Part shown: one piece after another, positions 51,679-61,062 of the stretch | Layout of the letters: every line of letters starts with the position of its first letter | Numbering within the stretch: the stretch's first letter is position 1 | From: Lederbergia citrea | GTDB taxonomy: Bacteria > Bacillota > Bacilli > Bacillales > Bacillaceae_C | Length of the DNA stretch: 64,000 bases | Reading direction: 5' to 3' | Assembly (NCBI RefSeq): GCF_018343525.1 | Contig: NZ_JAGYPH010000006.1 | Location: 46,069 to 110,068, forward strand | The notes under the pieces: model-generated | The model's database searches: none | Seen by the model: the letters and a program-made list of their open reading frames with translations, nothing else | What the model was told of the DNA's origin: nothing | Made by a program: the position numbers and the translations under genes

Positions 51679-52327
51679 CTTCCGTGGCTCCTTTCGATTT
51701 TAGTCGTACAATTTCTGCTTCCAATCGAGCAACTTTATTTTCTATTTCTGAACATCTATCTGCAATTGGGTCCGGCAGATCACAATGGTTCAGATCATTT
51801 TTAAGTTTAACTCCATCTTTTACAACAATTCGTCCTGGTATGCCTACCACTGTAGAATTGGGCGGTACATTTTTTAAAACGACCGAACCTGCGCCTACTT
51901 TGGAGTTTTCACCAATAATAATGTTCCCGAGCACTTTCGCACCCGTTGCGATTAATGCATAATCTTCTATAGTTGGATGCCGCTTTCCCTTTTCTTTTCC
52001 CGTTCCTCCAAGGGTCACACCTTGGTAAACAGTCACATTATCACCAATTTCACAAGTTTCGCCGATCACGACGCCCATTCCATGATCAATGAAAAAGCGC
52101 CTGCCAATTTTAGCTCCCGGATGAATTTCTATGCCGGTAAAAAATCGATTTACTTGGGAAATGACCCTGGCAAAGAAAAACATTTTTCTTTTATAAAAAG
52201 CATGTGCGATTCGGTGGGCCCAAATGGCGTGCAGCCCCGAGTAAGTCAAAATGACTTCCAGGCTGTTGCGTGCAGCAGGGTCCTGATCAAACACAGTATC
52301 GATATCTTCTTTCATTCGTTTGAACAT
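51668..52327 (-). CDS. cysE: Serine O-acetyltransferase
   Basis: CysE makes O-acetylserine, the precursor of cysteine. The start is MFKRMKEDIDTVFDQDPAAR after AAAGGAGCGGCAAAC (219 aa); the open frame continues 45 codons upstream only because it runs into a dispersed repeat. The left-handed beta-helix hexapeptides are visible from residue 65 onwards (GIEIHPGAKIGRRFFIDHGM, then GVVIGETCEIGDNVTVYQGV). It is followed directly by cysS, under T-box control. Confidence 0.98.
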   Translation of the reverse strand: MFKRMKEDIDTVFDQDPAARNSLEVILTYSGLHAIWAHRIAHAFYKRKMFFFARVISQVNRFFTGIEIHPGAKIGRRFFIDHGMGVVIGETCEIGDNVTVYQGVTLGGTGKEKGKRHPTIEDYALIATGAKVLGNIIIGENSKVGAGSVVLKNVPPNSTVVGIPGRIVVKDGVKLKNDLNHCDLPDPIADRCSEIENKVARLEAEIVRLKSKGATEDGN

Positions 52328-52348
52328 GTTTGCCGCTCCTTTCATGAG

Positions 52349-52530
52349 AAAAGCGCAAGCGCCTTGCGATGGAAGAACGGCTAAGTTCGCCACGTCCTGT
52401 GGCAACGCCGTTCTGACCCGCATCCTGCGGGCCTCCGACGAGCAAATGTTCTGAGACAACAAAAGTCCGGTCTTGACTTTTATTGGCTCAGGTTGTTTGA
52501 CCTCGAGGGGCTAGGCGCTGGAGCTAGACA
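52349..52530 (+). repeat. Dispersed repeat, copy 1 (about 182 bp)
   Basis: The element runs from AAAGCGCAAGCGCCTTG to GGCGCTGGAGCTAGACA. It contains hairpins GAACGGC/GCCGTTC and CCCGC-ATCCT-GCGGG. It matches the copy at 56894-57077 over its whole length with scattered changes and in the same orientation. It carries no gene. It lies between the cysE T-box and cysE. Confidence 0.85.
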
Positions 52531-52563
52531 TTATTAGGAAACTTCTTTACTTTTTGGAAAATA

Positions 52564-52592
52564 AAAAACGCCTCTGAAAAATCAGAGACGCT
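52564..52592 (-). terminator. T-box attenuator terminator of cysE-cysS
   Basis: On the minus strand GCGTCTCTGA pairs with TCAGAGGCG (one bulge/wobble) around TTTT and is followed by TTTTTT. It is the regulated terminator of the T-box leader. Confidence 0.88.
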
Positions 52593-52800
52593 TTTGGCGC
52601 GGTTCCACTCTGGTTGGCCATTGCTTTGAATAAATGCTGCAATGACCCGGCTTCCCCCTTGATAACGACAAGGCTACCGCCTGTACCTACTTGGTTAGTT
52701 ACCGTTCGGCCCAGGACTCAGAGGGGCACTTCAAAAAACGGGAGGCTTGAACCGCTCTCAGCCGGTGGCGGTTCTCTCTGATCAGCATCGTTCTTCTACT
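52564..52800 (-). promoter_or_regulatory. Cysteine T-box riboswitch
   Basis: The T-box sequence AGAGTGGAACCGCG (within 52596-52615) is near consensus. A stem I with GAACCGCC and GGCGGTAGCC-type segments precedes it. A TGC triplet at 52726-52728, in GAAGTGCCCC, is a fitting cysteine specifier codon. Uncharged tRNA-Cys should block the terminator and allow cysE-cysS transcription. It lies right after gltX. Confidence 0.9.
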
Positions 52801-52856
52801 TTTCCTCTTCAACGATTTCGATTATAACTTTAATATATTACATTTCTTTCTAATTG

Positions 52857-54314
52857 TTAACCCCTTAGACTCTCCAAACGCCTTTTTATTTTTTCTTTAC
52901 CAAGCAATTCAATCGCATTTGGAAGTTCCGGTCCTTGAGTTTGGCCAGTAACTGCAACCCGAATTGGCATAAATAATTTTTTCCCTTTATGCCCTGTAGA
53001 TTTTTGGACAGCTTTAATTGCTTTTTTGATGCCATCTGGCTCAAATGGCTCAAGCGCATCGACTTCCTCATAAAAAGCAGCAAGCACTTCAGGAACTTGT
53101 TCTTCTTCTAAAACAGCTTTAGCTGCCTCATCATATTCAATGTCATCTTTAAAGAACATGCTAGATAGCTCAACAATCTCTGCTCCATAGCTCATTTGTT
53201 CCTGATACAAGGCAATCAAGCCTCTCGCCCACTTTTCCTCTTCAGGATTCATCTGATCGCTAAGTACACCAGCCTTTACAAGATGGGGTAAAGAAAGCGC
53301 CACAACTTCATCCAAGTCGAGTTTTTTCATATATTGATTGTTCATCCAAGCTAGCTTCTGCTTATCGAATAAAGCTGGGGATTTAGATAGTCGGTTCGCA
53401 TCAAATATTTTAATGAATTCCTCTTTCGAGAAAATTTCTTCCTCGCCCTCTGGTGACCATCCAAGTAAAGTAATAAAGTTAAAAAGGGCTTCTGGCAAGT
53501 AGCCAAGATCAGCGTATTGCTCAATAAACTGAATAATTGATTCATCACGCTTACTTAGTTTCTTACGGCTTTCATTCACAATTAGCGTCATATGACCATA
53601 TATCGGTGGTTCCCACTCAAAAGCTTCAAAAATCATCAATTGTTTTGGTGTATTGGAAATATGATCATCACCGCGAAGAACATGGCTGATTTTCATGAGG
53701 TGGTCGTCAATAGCCACCGCAAAGTTATACGTTGGGATGCCGTCTTTTTTAACAATGACAAAATCACCAATACCATCTGATTCGAATGAAACTTCGCTTT
53801 TTACCATGTCATTAAAAGCATATACTTTCCCTTTAGGTACTTTAAAACGGATGCTTGGCTTTCTACCTTCCGCTTCAAGCTGTTCCTGTTCTTCCTTTGT
53901 AAGGTTCGCACACTTCCCGGAATAACGCGGCATTTCACCACGAGCTAATTGAGCCTCGCGCTCTGCTTCTAGTTCTTCTTCCGTACAATAGCATTTATAA
54001 GCTAATCCTCTTTCCAAAAGATCATCATAATATTTTTTATAAATATCAATTCGCTCGGACTGACGGTATGGGCCGTAGCCGCCATCTTTATCGACACTTT
54101 CGTCCCAGTCAATTCCAAGCCATTTCAAAAAGTTGAGCTGGCTTTGCTCTCCGCCCTCTATATTACGCTTCAGATCTGTATCTTCAATTCTGATTAGGAA
54201 CTTTCCACCCAAATTACGGGCAAATAAGTAGTTAAATAATGCTGTACGTGCGTTTCCAATATGTAGATGTCCAGTTGGACTCGGCGCATAACGTACTCTA
54301 ATGTCATTTGACAT
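52857..54314 (-). CDS. gltX: Glutamyl-tRNA synthetase
   Basis: GltX charges tRNA-Glu, and in Bacillus also tRNA-Gln for later amidation. The 485-residue class I enzyme starts MSNDIRVRYAPSPTGHLHIG, whose HIGH motif reads HLHIGNAR, and has KKLSKRDES near residue 255 in place of KMSKS. Its RIEDTDLKRN and GDDHISNTPKQ segments are typical. Confidence 0.98.
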   Translation of the reverse strand: MSNDIRVRYAPSPTGHLHIGNARTALFNYLFARNLGGKFLIRIEDTDLKRNIEGGEQSQLNFLKWLGIDWDESVDKDGGYGPYRQSERIDIYKKYYDDLLERGLAYKCYCTEEELEAEREAQLARGEMPRYSGKCANLTKEEQEQLEAEGRKPSIRFKVPKGKVYAFNDMVKSEVSFESDGIGDFVIVKKDGIPTYNFAVAIDDHLMKISHVLRGDDHISNTPKQLMIFEAFEWEPPIYGHMTLIVNESRKKLSKRDESIIQFIEQYADLGYLPEALFNFITLLGWSPEGEEEIFSKEEFIKIFDANRLSKSPALFDKQKLAWMNNQYMKKLDLDEVVALSLPHLVKAGVLSDQMNPEEEKWARGLIALYQEQMSYGAEIVELSSMFFKDDIEYDEAAKAVLEEEQVPEVLAAFYEEVDALEPFEPDGIKKAIKAVQKSTGHKGKKLFMPIRVAVTGQTQGPELPNAIELLGKEKIKRRLESLRG

Positions 54315-54392
54315 GTGATTGCCTCCTCAAAAATCTCTTAATTCACTTTCCTTATTTTACAATAGTTCAGTTAATCAATAAAGCTACGCTTC

Positions 54393-54875
54393 TCAAGCGT
54401 TCACCTTTTGAAGCAATACAACTGCCTGGGAAGCAATTCCTTCTTCCCTGCCTACAAAGCCAAGCTTTTCTGTCGTTGTTGCCTTAACATTCACTTGATC
54501 TGTACGAGCTTCGAGCAGTTCCGCAATTCGTGCACTGATTTTTTCAATATGAGGCGCCATCTTTGGTTTTTGTGCCATAATCGTGCAATCAATATTAACT
54601 AATGTATAGCCTTTTTCTTTTACAAGTTTCCACACATGAATTAACAATTCCGCAGAATCTGCATCTTTAAATTCTTGGTCCGTATCTGGAAAATGACGGC
54701 CAATATCACCTTCTCCAATCGCTCCGAGACAAGCATCAGCTACGGTATGTAGCAGCACATCTGCATCAGAATGACCAATTAGTCCTCTTTCATAAGGTAT
54801 CTTAATGCCGCCAATAATTAAGGGGCGATTTTCAGCAAATTCATGAACATCAAAGCCTTGTCCAATTCTAAACAT
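54393..54875 (-). CDS. ispF: 2-C-methyl-D-erythritol 2,4-cyclodiphosphate synthase
   Basis: IspF catalyses the cyclisation step of the MEP isoprenoid pathway. The 160-residue protein has the metal ligands in GQGFDVHEF (Asp8, His10) and GHSDADVLLH, and the C-terminal NVKATTTEKLGFVGREEGIA. It follows ispD by 43 bases. Confidence 0.98.
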   Translation of the reverse strand: MFRIGQGFDVHEFAENRPLIIGGIKIPYERGLIGHSDADVLLHTVADACLGAIGEGDIGRHFPDTDQEFKDADSAELLIHVWKLVKEKGYTLVNIDCTIMAQKPKMAPHIEKISARIAELLEARTDQVNVKATTTEKLGFVGREEGIASQAVVLLQKVNA

Positions 54876-54918
54876 ATATACGTTCTCCTTCCATCACTAG
54901 GTCTAATAAAGCCTAGTT

Positions 54919-55608
54919 TCAGCCAAAGCGCTTCCGTTTCTCCATAATCGCCTCTGCAAAATAAAGATCTTCCGGCGTTGTCAACTTAATATTATCATAA
55001 TCACTCTCTACAATTTTCACCGTATGGCTCGTTCTCTCTACAAGCGATGCTTCATCCGTTCCTAAGAAACATTCATTCCTTGCTTGTTCATGTGCATTCA
55101 ACAACACAGAAAAACGAAAAGCTTGTGGGGTTTGCACCTGCCACAAGCTAGATCGTTCAACTGTCTCAACCACTTCATGACCAACGGCCTTTTTTATCGT
55201 ATCTTTAACAGGAACTGCAGCGATGGCTGCTCCGCTTTCAACCGCTGATCTCACTAGCTGGCTGATCGTTTTAAGACGAATGAAAGGGCGAGCTCCATCG
55301 TGGACGAGAATAATTCCATCTGCATAGGCGGCCTTCAAACCATTATAAACACTATCTTGACGTTCATTACCGCCATAAACAAGCTGGATTTTCGGCGAAT
55401 GATCGACATCTTCAAGTATTTCTTTAAAGTATTCTTCATCATTGTGTTGAATAACGAGAATCACCTTGCGACAATTTGGATCAGCAGTGAAAACATCCAT
55501 TGTATGAAGAATGATTGGTCGTTTTCCCAGTTTTAAAAATAATTTATTATGCCCTGCACCCATTCTTTTCCCAGATCCAGCTGCCGGAATAATCACCTGA
55601 TAATCCAT
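54919..55608 (-). CDS. ispD: 2-C-methyl-D-erythritol 4-phosphate cytidylyltransferase
   Basis: IspD couples MEP to CTP. The 229-residue protein has the nucleotidyltransferase motif IIPAAGSGKRMGAGHNKLFL at the start, VHDGARPF near residue 105 and TDEASLVE near residue 166. It is coupled to ispF, one step of the MEP pathway later. Confidence 0.98.
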   Translation of the reverse strand: MDYQVIIPAAGSGKRMGAGHNKLFLKLGKRPIILHTMDVFTADPNCRKVILVIQHNDEEYFKEILEDVDHSPKIQLVYGGNERQDSVYNGLKAAYADGIILVHDGARPFIRLKTISQLVRSAVESGAAIAAVPVKDTIKKAVGHEVVETVERSSLWQVQTPQAFRFSVLLNAHEQARNECFLGTDEASLVERTSHTVKIVESDYDNIKLTTPEDLYFAEAIMEKRKRFG

Positions 55609-55626
55609 TATTAATTTTCCCCAATC

Positions 55627-56724
55627 TTATAATGCTTTTTCCATTAGCTTCGGCTTTGCAAAAATCATCCGTCCTGCAGAAGTTTGAAGCACACTTGTGA
55701 CAACAACATCTATTCGTTTACCGATATAATTCCGGCCTTCTTCGACGACAATCATCGTTCCATCATCCAAATATGCAACACCTTGATTGTACTCTTTACC
55801 ATCTTTAATTACCTGAACGCTCAGTTCCTCACCCGGCAACACTACTGGCTTCACCGCATTCGCTAGATCATTAATATTCAACACGTTAACGTTCTGAAAT
55901 TCACACACTTTATTTAAATTAAAATCGTTTGTCACAACAATTCCATCTGTAATTTTAGCTAATTTGACGAGCTTGCTATCCACTTCCTGGATGTCTTCAA
56001 AGTCACCTTCATACATTTCAACTTGAATATCCACTTCTTTCTGGATACGATTAAGGATATCAAGGCCTCTTCTCCCTCGATTTCGTTTTAATGCATCAGA
56101 TGAGTCGGCAATATGTTGAAGTTCTTCAAGGACGAATTGTGGGATGACGATGACCCCGTCCAAAAAACCAGTTTGGCAAATATCAGCGATTCTTCCGTCA
56201 ATGATCACACTCGTATCAAGGATTTTCAAGCTTCGTGATCGAGCTTCTTCCTTCTCATCATCGCCATCTGCACCGCGTTTTTTTCCAGCGCGATTAATGG
56301 AAAATAAATTTGTAAGTTCATCACGTTTTTTAAAGCCAACTTGGAATCCAAGATATCCTAGCAGTAACGTTAATAAAATCGGGACAAATGTATTGAGAAT
56401 CGGAATTTCCATTTGATTGATGGCCAGTCCAGCTAAAAATGCCACAATTAATCCGAATGTAAGACCCAGGCTTCCGAATAAAATATCTGTAACCGGCGCT
56501 TTAACAAGCATGTCTTCCAGCCACTTCACTATATTGACAAGATAATCAACCGCCCAAAAAGTAAGTAAATAAAAAATAATAGCACCTATAATAGCAGTAA
56601 TATAAGGATTATTGATTAATGCCACTTCGTCGAGTTTTACCAATTTCAGTAATTCTGGTATTAGAAAAATCCCGAGTGTCCCGCCCAGCAGTAAAAAACA
56701 AGCCTGCACAATGCGTTTTAACAT
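55627..56724 (-). CDS. PIN-TRAM domain membrane protein (YacL-like)
   Basis: The protein of 365 residues begins with four hydrophobic segments (about residues 3-22, 38-60, 75-100 and 105-125). It continues with a PIN domain (ILDTSVIIDGRIADICQTGF, then VTNDFNLNKV) and ends with a TRAM domain (GYLDDGTMIVVEEGRNYIGK-type). I start at the ATG after AAGGAGGTGACAGGATGT; a GTG four codons upstream lies within that site. It is the YacL gene of the clpC region; the function is unproven, possibly RNA-directed. Confidence 0.9.
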   Translation of the reverse strand: MLKRIVQACFLLLGGTLGIFLIPELLKLVKLDEVALINNPYITAIIGAIIFYLLTFWAVDYLVNIVKWLEDMLVKAPVTDILFGSLGLTFGLIVAFLAGLAINQMEIPILNTFVPILLTLLLGYLGFQVGFKKRDELTNLFSINRAGKKRGADGDDEKEEARSRSLKILDTSVIIDGRIADICQTGFLDGVIVIPQFVLEELQHIADSSDALKRNRGRRGLDILNRIQKEVDIQVEMYEGDFEDIQEVDSKLVKLAKITDGIVVTNDFNLNKVCEFQNVNVLNINDLANAVKPVVLPGEELSVQVIKDGKEYNQGVAYLDDGTMIVVEEGRNYIGKRIDVVVTSVLQTSAGRMIFAKPKLMEKAL

Positions 56725-57129
56725 ACATCCTGTCACCTCCTTCTAATAATTATAAACAATAAACCAGCTTTAAAACGTCATAGATTTAAATATTTATCAA
56801 AATTAACCTAATCATATAGGTAAATAACAATAATTGTAAAATATTCCTTTCCCAAAAGGTAGCAATATTTATTCCTATTGTCAATTTTAATGGGAAAAGC
56901 GGAAGTGACTTGTTATAGGAAGAACGGCTAAAATCGCCACGTCCTGTGGCAACGCCGTCCTGACCCGCATCCTGCGGGCCTCCGACAAGCAAATGTTCTG
57001 AGACAAGAAAAGTCCGGTCTTGACTTTGATTGGCTCGGGTTATTTGACCTCGAGGGGCTAGGAGCTGGAGCTAGACATGCATTGACTGAGTTTCAAAGGA
57101 AATCTATAAAGGAATTTAAACTATCTTAT
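56725..57129. other. Gap where disA is expected
   Basis: In B. subtilis this interval between radA and the PIN-TRAM gene holds disA (diadenylate cyclase). Here it holds only AT-rich sequence, the dispersed repeat and a short flank. No fragment of a DisA protein is recognisable in any frame. Confidence 0.7.
56894..57077 (+). repeat. Dispersed repeat, copy 2 (about 184 bp)
   Basis: It matches the copy near cysE nearly end to end, starting AAAGCGGAAGTGACTTG and ending GGAGCTGGAGCTAGACA. Internal hairpins are preserved, including CCCGC-ATCCT-GCGGG. The first segment (AGCGGAAGTGAC) has drifted from copy 1. Confidence 0.85.
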
Positions 57130-58506
57130 TTATTCAGAAAATGCCTCTTTTAATGCCTCACCCACTGTTCCGACACCAATCACTTGGATTCCATCGGGAA
57201 ATTTCCAGCCTCCGATGTTATTAGCCGGCACCAAAACCCGTTCAAAACCTAGTTTGGCTGCTTCTTGAACTCGTTGTTCAATTCGGGAGACACGGCGAAC
57301 TTCACCAGTTAATCCGACCTCGCCTATGATACAATCGGTCGCCTTCGTTTGCTTATCACGAAAGCTTGAAGCAATACTAACAGCTACAGCAAGATCAATT
57401 GCCGGCTCATCAAGCTTGACTCCTCCCGCGACTTTTAAATAAGCATCTTGATTTTGTAGAAGTAACCCGACACGCTTTTCCAATACCGCCATTAGCAAAG
57501 AAACGCGATTTTGGTCAATGCCAGTCGCCATTCTCCGTGGATGACCGAAGCTCGTTGGTGAAATTAATGCCTGAATCTCAACAAGTACAGGTCTTGTCCC
57601 TTCCATGGAGGCAACGACAGTGGAACCGGAAGTTCCCTTCGATCTTTCTTCAAGAAAAATCTCTGAAGGATTCTCTACTTCTTCAAGGCCCGCTTCCTTC
57701 ATTTCAAATATACCCATTTCATTGGTTGAGCCAAAACGGTTTTTTACAGCACGTAAAATTCTGTATGTATGATGGCGCTCACCTTCAAAGTACAAAACAG
57801 TATCCACCATATGCTCTAAAAGCCTTGGTCCAGCAATAGCTCCTTCTTTTGTAACATGGCCGACAATGAAGATTGCGATACCTTTCGTCTTAGCAATGCG
57901 CATTAATTCAGCTGTACACTCTCTTACTTGAGAGACGCTGCCAGGAGCAGATGTAACCTCTGGATGATAAACGGTTTGTATGGAGTCAACCACGACAAAC
58001 TGAGGGGATATATCTTCTATCGTCTGGTGGATTAATTCTAGATTCGTTTCTGCATATATATATAATTCCGGAGAATTTACATTAAGGCGGTCAGCTCTTA
58101 GCTTTGTTTGTTTAACTGACTCCTCACCAGATATGTAGAGCACTTTTTGATTTGCTACAGCTAATTGGGCGGAAACTTGCAGGAGTAACGTCGACTTGCC
58201 AATTCCCGGGTCACCACCAATTAAAATGAGAGAGCCAGGTACGACACCGCCGCCAAGCACTCTATTTAACTCTTTTAAGTCAGTTGTTACTCGTGGTTCT
58301 TGCTTTGTCTCGATTGAAGAAATGGAAGTTGCCTTAGATTGAATCCCAGGTGCGGAATGTTGGAATGATCGTTTAGGTTGTTTCCCAACAATATCTACTT
58401 CCTCAACCATCTGATTCCATTCACCACAACCAGGGCAACGGCCCATCCATTTTGCAGATTCATATCCGCAAGCTTGACACATAAATTTAGTTTTTTTCTT
58501 AGCCAA
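57130..58506 (-). CDS. radA: DNA repair protein RadA/Sms
   Basis: RadA is a RecA-like branch-migration helicase for recombination. I start at TTG (MAKKKTKFMCQACGYESAKW) after GGGAGGAAGAAAAGGG, giving 458 residues as in B. subtilis. The N-terminal zinc finger (CQACG, CPGCG), Walker A GGDPGIGKST near residue 95, the KNRFGST motif and a Lon-like C-terminal domain are all present. Confidence 0.97.
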   Translation of the reverse strand: MAKKKTKFMCQACGYESAKWMGRCPGCGEWNQMVEEVDIVGKQPKRSFQHSAPGIQSKATSISSIETKQEPRVTTDLKELNRVLGGGVVPGSLILIGGDPGIGKSTLLLQVSAQLAVANQKVLYISGEESVKQTKLRADRLNVNSPELYIYAETNLELIHQTIEDISPQFVVVDSIQTVYHPEVTSAPGSVSQVRECTAELMRIAKTKGIAIFIVGHVTKEGAIAGPRLLEHMVDTVLYFEGERHHTYRILRAVKNRFGSTNEMGIFEMKEAGLEEVENPSEIFLEERSKGTSGSTVVASMEGTRPVLVEIQALISPTSFGHPRRMATGIDQNRVSLLMAVLEKRVGLLLQNQDAYLKVAGGVKLDEPAIDLAVAVSIASSFRDKQTKATDCIIGEVGLTGEVRRVSRIEQRVQEAAKLGFERVLVPANNIGGWKFPDGIQVIGVGTVGEALKEAFSE

Positions 58507-58530
58507 CCCTTTTCTTCCTCCCATTTAAAA

Positions 58531-58571
58531 TAAACGGGGTACACGGTTGGATCCTGTGTACCCCGTTCCTT
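58531..58571 (-). terminator. Terminator between clpC and radA
   Basis: AACGGGGTACAC and GTGTACCCCGTT pair perfectly over 12 bases around GGATCCAACC. On the minus strand TATTTTA follows, a weak U-run. It probably separates the ctsR operon from radA in part. Confidence 0.65.
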
Positions 58572-58612
58572 TAAGAACTGTTTAGCGTAAGTACTCAATC
58601 TACTTCGCTTTT

Positions 58613-61051
58613 CTAAGATACCGATTCTTCTGTAGTTTTTACTGTGAATTCCCCATTTTCCACATCGATTAAAATATGGTTTCCAGTAGCAATGGTCCCT
58701 TTTAGCAACTCTTCAGACAAACGGTCTTCAATAAATTTTTGAATCGCCCTTCTCAGCGGACGGGCTCCATACTCAGGGTCATACCCTTCTTCTGTAATTT
58801 TTTCCTTCGCTGCTTCTGAAAGTTCAAGATCCATATCCTGTTCTTTCAACCGCTTCGTTAATTGCTCTGACATTAATGTTACGATTTCTTTTAGATGCGG
58901 CTTCTCAAGAGAATGGAAAACAATAATTTCATCAACCCTGTTTAGAAACTCTGGGCGGAATGCTTTTTTCAGTTCTTCCATGACTTTGCCCTTCATATCT
59001 TTGTAATCCTGTTCTCCATCTTGAATACTAAAGCCGACATATTTATTTCTACGGAGAGCTTCAGCACCGACATTTGATGTCAGGATTAGCACAGTATTAC
59101 GGAAATCGACTGTTCTTCCTTTGGAATCCGTCAAACGTCCGTCTTCAAGAACTTGAAGTAAAATATTGAACACATCCGGATGTGCTTTCTCAATTTCATC
59201 TAGCAAAATAACAGAATAAGGCTTGCGTCGTACTTTTTCTGTTAGCTGACCACCTTCTTCAAATCCGACATAACCCGGAGGTGAACCGACAAGTCTCGAA
59301 GTGGAATGCTTCTCCATGTATTCTGACATATCAATACGAATCATGGCATCTTCATCACCAAACATTGATTCGGCAAGTGCTCTCGCTAATTCTGTTTTAC
59401 CTACCCCTGTAGGCCCAAGGAAGATAAATGACCCAATTGGGCGTTTTGGATCTTTTAGTCCCGCTCTCGCGCGGCGAACCGCTTTTGCAACCGATTTGAC
59501 TGCTTCTTCTTGACCGATCACTCTTGAATGCAAAATATCTTCTAAGTTTAGCAATCTTTCCGTTTCTGTCGCGGCAAGTTTTGAAACCGGGATTCCCGTC
59601 CAGCTTGAGACAACATGTGCAATGTCTTCCACTGTCACTTCCGTATTTTCCTGCCCTTGCTTTTCTTTCCAAGTCTTCTTCGTTTCTTCTAGCTCTTCAC
59701 GTAAACGTTGTTCAGAGTCACGAAGAGATGCGGCTTTTTCAAATTCCTGACTTTGAACAGCTGAATCCTTTTCCTTACGGATTGTCTCAAGCTTCACTTC
59801 TAATTCTTTTAAATTAGGAGGCGTTGTATAAGAACGCAGTCGCACTTTAGAACCTGCTTCATCAATTAAATCAATTGCCTTATCAGGTAAGAAACGATCA
59901 GAAATATAGCGATCGGATAATTTTACGGCTGCTTGAATGGCTTCATCGGTAATCGATACACGGTGATGCGCTTCGTATCTGTCTCGAAGACCTTCCAAAA
60001 TTTGAACGGATTCCTCAGCAGTTGGCTCATCCACTTGGATAGGTTGGAAACGACGTTCCAGCGCGGCATCTTTTTCAATATATTTACGATACTCATCTAG
60101 AGTAGTTGCACCAATACATTGCAGCTCTCCACGGGCAAGCGATGGCTTTAAAATATTTGAAGCATCAATGGCCCCTTCCGCTCCACCCGCACCAATCAAG
60201 GTATGCAGTTCATCGATAAACAGAATAATATTACCTGCTTGTCGAATTTCATCCATTACTTTTTTCAGGCGATCTTCAAATTCACCTCGATACTTTGTTC
60301 CAGCTACAACCGTTCCCATATCAAGGGTCATGACGCGTTTATCTCGTAAAATTTCCGGAACCTCATTATTGATAATTTGTTGAGCAAGTCCTTCGGCAAT
60401 TGCAGTCTTACCAACCCCTGGCTCACCGATAAGCACAGGATTGTTTTTTGTACGTCTGCTCAACACTTCAATTACCCTTTGAATTTCTTTACCTCTCCCA
60501 ATGACCGGATCTAGACTTCCCTCTCTTGCAATTGCTGTTAAATCACGGGCAAGACTATCTAGTGTAGGTGTATTGGCGCTAGACGAGCTTCCACCTGTAT
60601 GATTATTTGCCTCATTACTCCCAAGGAGTTGAAGTACTTGCTGTCGGGCTTTATTCAAGCTAACTCCTAGATTACTAAGAACCCTTGCTGCAACGCCTTC
60701 TCCTTCACGAATCAAGCCGAGCAGGATATGTTCAGTACCAACGTAGGAATGGCCAAGTTTTCTTGCTTCGTCCATGGAAAGTTCAATGACCTTTTTTGCT
60801 CGGGGTGTATAATGAATTGTTTGTGCAGCAGTATCCTTGCCTCGACCAATTAAATTTTCAACTTCTTTTTGAATTTTTTCCGGACCAAGAGCAAGTCCGT
60901 ATAAAGCTTTTGCAGCAATACCTTCTCCTTCTCTTACAAGTCCAAGTAAAATATGTTCGGTACCAATATTGCTATGTCCAAGACGAATGGCTTCCTCCTG
61001 GGATAAAGCTAATACCTTTTGTGCTCTCTCTGTAAAACGGCCAAACATCAT
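58613..61051 (-). CDS. clpC: Clp protease ATPase ClpC
   Basis: ClpC unfolds proteins, including McsB-phosphorylated ones, for ClpP. The 812-residue protein has two N-terminal Clp repeats (MFGRFTERAQKVLALSQEEA), AAA+ D1 with GEPGVGKT near residue 206, a linker UVR-like segment near residues 420-460, and D2 with GPTGVGKT near residue 545. It is the last gene of the ctsR-mcsA-mcsB-clpC operon. Confidence 0.99.
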   Translation of the reverse strand: MMFGRFTERAQKVLALSQEEAIRLGHSNIGTEHILLGLVREGEGIAAKALYGLALGPEKIQKEVENLIGRGKDTAAQTIHYTPRAKKVIELSMDEARKLGHSYVGTEHILLGLIREGEGVAARVLSNLGVSLNKARQQVLQLLGSNEANNHTGGSSSSANTPTLDSLARDLTAIAREGSLDPVIGRGKEIQRVIEVLSRRTKNNPVLIGEPGVGKTAIAEGLAQQIINNEVPEILRDKRVMTLDMGTVVAGTKYRGEFEDRLKKVMDEIRQAGNIILFIDELHTLIGAGGAEGAIDASNILKPSLARGELQCIGATTLDEYRKYIEKDAALERRFQPIQVDEPTAEESVQILEGLRDRYEAHHRVSITDEAIQAAVKLSDRYISDRFLPDKAIDLIDEAGSKVRLRSYTTPPNLKELEVKLETIRKEKDSAVQSQEFEKAASLRDSEQRLREELEETKKTWKEKQGQENTEVTVEDIAHVVSSWTGIPVSKLAATETERLLNLEDILHSRVIGQEEAVKSVAKAVRRARAGLKDPKRPIGSFIFLGPTGVGKTELARALAESMFGDEDAMIRIDMSEYMEKHSTSRLVGSPPGYVGFEEGGQLTEKVRRKPYSVILLDEIEKAHPDVFNILLQVLEDGRLTDSKGRTVDFRNTVLILTSNVGAEALRRNKYVGFSIQDGEQDYKDMKGKVMEELKKAFRPEFLNRVDEIIVFHSLEKPHLKEIVTLMSEQLTKRLKEQDMDLELSEAAKEKITEEGYDPEYGARPLRRAIQKFIEDRLSEELLKGTIATGNHILIDVENGEFTVKTTEESVS

Positions 61052-61062
61052 ACGATCTCCTC

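Noticed and set aside
52328..52462. N-terminal extension of cysE
   Set aside because: These codons are encoded by the dispersed repeat; the internal ATG has a good ribosome binding site and gives the normal protein length.
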